Source: Tannerella sp.
GTDB lineage: Bacteria > Bacteroidota > Bacteroidia > Bacteroidales > Tannerellaceae
Assembly (NCBI GenBank): GCA_031269635.1
Contig: JAISYY010000357.1
Span: forward strand, 1-7,941
DNA: 7,941 nt
Direction of reading: 5' to 3'
Position 1 is the first letter of the stretch. Each line of letters begins with the position of its first letter. Positions 5,986-7,941 of this stretch are shown here, in pieces. The position numbers and the translations under genes were made by a program. Below the pieces are notes generated by a model that ran no database searches, was not told the origin of the DNA, and saw only the letters and a list, made by a program, of their open reading frames with translations.

Positions 5986-6525
5986 TTATTTCACAATCTT
6001 GTAAACGCTGCGTAACGAGCGTCCGTAGCCGTCGTAGTCGAGTCCGAAGCCTACAATGAAATCATCATCTATTTCCATGCCGGCGTAGTCCGGCCTGATG
6101 TCGCATTTCAGGGCGCCGGGCTTGATAAACATTGCTGCAAGGCGCACGTCGGCGACTCCCGCCTTGCGCAGGCGGTTTATCACGTATTGCATCGTAAGCC
6201 CCGTATCAATTATGTCCTCGAGCAGGATGATGGGACGGTCTTTATTATTAATATGTACAGGCAGCAATTCCTTCACGATCCCTTCCGATTTTGTGCCGTG
6301 GTATGACGAATAAGCCGCGAACGTTAGTTCGCAGGTAGGCGGCAGCCTGCTCATCAGCTCTGCGACAAACATATAGGCGCCGTTCAGGATGCCGACAAAC
6401 AACGGATCCCTGCCGTCCATGTCACGAGCGATATCGCACGCTATTTGTTTAATGGCTTCAACAATTATATTTTCCGGGATGTACATCTCGAAAGTTTTGT
6501 CCTTCAGTGTTATACGTTCGTTCAT
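5986..6525 (-). CDS. hpt: Hypoxanthine phosphoribosyltransferase
   Basis: The 179-residue enzyme attaches phosphoribosyl from PRPP to hypoxanthine or guanine, giving IMP or GMP in purine salvage. It carries the PRPP-binding motif ILLEDIIDTGLT at 100-111, the flexible-loop sequence SSYHGTKSEG at 73-82, and the purine-site segment DDFIVGFGLDYDGYGRS near 154-170. The start is set at ATG 6523-6525 (MNERITL). An in-frame codon at 6573 would add 16 hydrophobic residues, but it lies between the -7 element (6576-6583) and the predicted transcription start near 6568, so it would not be on the mRNA. The usual length of about 175-180 residues agrees. It heads the hpt-adk unit. Confidence 0.96.
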   Translation of the reverse strand: MNERITLKDKTFEMYIPENIIVEAIKQIACDIARDMDGRDPLFVGILNGAYMFVAELMSRLPPTCELTFAAYSSYHGTKSEGIVKELLPVHINNKDRPIILLEDIIDTGLTMQYVINRLRKAGVADVRLAAMFIKPGALKCDIRPDYAGMEIDDDFIVGFGLDYDGYGRSLRSVYKIVK

Positions 6526-6575
6526 AGTTGAGTTGTATATTAAAATTATGACGTACTTATATGAAAAAAACATCG

Positions 6576-6608
6576 CAAAAGTAGCGTTTATTTATTACAT
6601 AAACCAAA
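6576..6608 (-). promoter_or_regulatory. Promoter of hpt-adk
   Basis: TTTG (6605-6608) is followed on the minus strand, after 21 bases, by TACTTTTG (6576-6583), an exact TAnnTTTG -7 element. Transcription from about 6568 gives a leader of about 43 bases and rules out the upstream in-frame start of hpt. Confidence 0.7.
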
Positions 6609-6715
6609 TTTGATTTCAGATTCGTTTGCAAATGGCCATGATATTTATCAACACAGATATTAATTTGCGTTGCCGTAACGTTATCATAACAGTGATATTT
6701 AATGACGACAAAAAA

Positions 6716-7675
6716 ATGATTTGGAAGAAAATACCTGTAAAGACGGTTGATGGCGAGACTGTTCTTGCTCAAGCGCCTTTGATTGTATCGGCCAGCCGGG
6801 CGACTGATATACCTGCCTTTCATGCCGCCTGGCTACTTCAGCGCCTGAAGGAAGGTTATGCGCTGTGGAAAAATCCGTATAACGGGAAATTCTTGTATGT
6901 TTCGTTTTCGAGAACCAGGGTTATTGTCTTTTGGAGTAAAAATCCCGGACCGCTCCTGGACTGCTTGGATGAAATCAGGGAAATAATCCCGAATTTTTAT
7001 TTTCAGTACACGTTGAATGATTATGAACCGGAAAAGATTGAAGCCGGTCTTCCCCCGCTGAAACAGCGCATTGAAACCTTTATCCGGCTTTCGGAAAAGA
7101 TTGGGAAGGAAAAAGTCGTATGGCGATTCGACCCTTTGATTTTAACGGAAACTGTGGGTGTCGATGAGTTATTGAAAAAAGTCGAAACGGTCGGTAACCA
7201 GCTTAAAAAATATACGGATAAAATGGTCTTCAGCTTTGTCGATATTGGGGTTTATCGGAGAGTGCAGCGGAATTTGAGCAAAAGCGCCCATAAGTACCGG
7301 GAATTTGATGAAGATTCCATGCGCATGTTTGCCAAAGGATTGAGCCGGTTGAATGAAAGCTGGCGATTTGAAATCGGTACTTGCGCCGAAAAAATCCCTT
7401 TGGAAGAGTATGGAATCAAACACAACAAATGTATCGACGGCGAATTGATGATAAAACTTTTCCCGGAAGATAAAGCGTTGACGGACTTCCTGGGCGCGGA
7501 TACGGACAGGGGCGAAGCTTCGCTTTTCCCGGCCATGCGGCGTGATCGCTTGAAAGATAAGGGGCAGCGGCCGCTATGCGGATGCATCGCAAGCAAAGAC
7601 ATTGGGATGTACAATACCTGCCCGCATCTTTGTGAATATTGTTATGCAATTAGCGGCATCACCGGGCCTTGTTGA
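6716..7675 (+). CDS. DUF1848 family protein with a C-terminal radical-SAM-like cysteine cluster
   Basis: The 319-residue protein belongs to the DUF1848 family (function unknown). The N-terminal part has the family phrases IVSASRATDIPAFH, LKEGYALWKNPYNGK and VIVFWSKNPGPLLDCL. The C-terminus carries six cysteines: C288 and C290 (CGC), then C302, C306 and C309 in CPHLCEYCYA, and C319 as the last residue. C302-x3-C306-x2-C309 has the spacing of the radical-SAM 4Fe-4S motif, but at the end of the protein, so an iron-sulfur protein is likely and the chemistry is open. ATG 6716 is chosen because the family homology begins there; a longer frame from TTG 6626 would add 30 residues without family features. 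A five-codon ORF (6702-6719, MTTKK) overlaps the start as ATGA and might couple translation. It diverges from hpt; no clear promoter was found. Confidence 0.9.
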   Translation: MIWKKIPVKTVDGETVLAQAPLIVSASRATDIPAFHAAWLLQRLKEGYALWKNPYNGKFLYVSFSRTRVIVFWSKNPGPLLDCLDEIREIIPNFYFQYTLNDYEPEKIEAGLPPLKQRIETFIRLSEKIGKEKVVWRFDPLILTETVGVDELLKKVETVGNQLKKYTDKMVFSFVDIGVYRRVQRNLSKSAHKYREFDEDSMRMFAKGLSRLNESWRFEIGTCAEKIPLEEYGIKHNKCIDGELMIKLFPEDKALTDFLGADTDRGEASLFPAMRRDRLKDKGQRPLCGCIASKDIGMYNTCPHLCEYCYAISGITGPC

Positions 7676-7929
7676 TCACCTTCTTTTAATAATCGTATCG
7701 TTTTCTGCATAAATATGGGTGCATTTTCTGATGATTTTTCTACTATCACCGGTACATTTTTAGTTGGTAATTCGATATAAAAAATCCTGATAATAAATGG
7801 AAACAACCAGAAAGAAAAAGCAAGTATCCATACAAAAAAAAACTTTATGTTGAACAAATATTTTCATCTATTGATTTTTTCTGTAACATGATTGTTTTTG
7901 CTTTGTTTCATCAAATAAGTTTCTTCCAT
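7642..7929 (-). pseudogene. Small membrane protein gene interrupted by an in-frame TGA
   Basis: Reading left from ATG 7927-7929, 21 codons (MEETYLMKQSKNNHVTEKIN, then R) end at TGA 7864-7866. The same frame then runs on for 73 more codons to TAG 7642-7644. The downstream part has a clear membrane segment (FFFVWILAFSFWLFPFIIRI) followed by a polar tail ending GPVMPLIA. Read through, the product would be a 95-residue single-pass protein with a charged cytoplasmic start, so a CGA-to-TGA change is the simplest explanation. The downstream part alone could start only at TTG 7855-7857. A second ATG at 7865-7867 overlaps the TGA as ATGA but is in another frame and would need a loss of one T in the T9 tract (7834-7842) to join. 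It overlaps the DUF1848 3' end by 34 bases. I do not recognise the family. Confidence 0.4.
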
Positions 7930-7941
7930 TTAGTTGACTAA

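Noticed and set aside
6626..6715. Thirty-residue N-terminal extension of the DUF1848 protein from TTG 6626
   Set aside because: It has no family similarity and a weak start codon; ATG 6716 matches where the recognisable sequence begins.

Overview
The window comes from the chromosome of a member of the Bacteroidota, most likely order Bacteroidales. Three things point there. Upstream regions carry the Bacteroidetes-type promoter (TTG or TTTG near -33 and TAnnTTTG near -7) at four or five places. Translation starts lack Shine-Dalgarno sequences and lie in A-rich leaders. The gene complement (hpt-adk, an Obg without the C-terminal OCT domain, a 67-residue winged-helix protein, a coiled-coil gene directly before zapA, then rny) fits that group. 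The genus cannot be fixed from the sequence alone.

Layout. Bases 1-172 are the 3' end of a plus-strand gene ending in a TPR-like 'end-of-group' segment. Bases 173-1321 are accessory, gene-poor DNA. They hold a near-consensus promoter (187-217) firing into a G/C-block 21-bp tandem array (253-441), a minus-strand fragment resembling the end of an outer-membrane beta-barrel (571-810), and two short unrecognised plus-strand ORFs (850-1032 and 1064-1321) that may be pieces of one frameshifted gene. Bases 1353-6525 are a dense minus-strand housekeeping block. Read in transcription order it is hpt, adk, a weak terminator, obgE, a winged-helix gene with its own promoter and a strong terminator, a coiled-coil gene, zapA, a hairpin, and rny with a terminator. 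A plus-strand DUF1848 gene (6716-7675) diverges from hpt. Its 3' end overlaps, tail to tail, a small minus-strand membrane-protein gene (7642-7929) that is interrupted by one in-frame TGA.

How the genes relate. The hpt-adk unit serves purine salvage and adenylate balance. ObgE is the ribosome-assembly GTPase. The coiled-coil gene, zapA and rny share a promoter at 3633-3663 and link Z-ring assembly with mRNA turnover, with a GNRA-capped hairpin between zapA and rny that could set their relative expression. These core genes look ordinary.

The parts that deserve attention are the transcribed 21-bp array near the left end, the DUF1848 protein with its radical-SAM-like cysteine triad at the C-terminus, and the TGA-interrupted membrane protein at the right end. 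No rRNA, tRNA, CRISPR array, insertion sequence or defence system was seen. I found no convincing previously undescribed multi-gene system.
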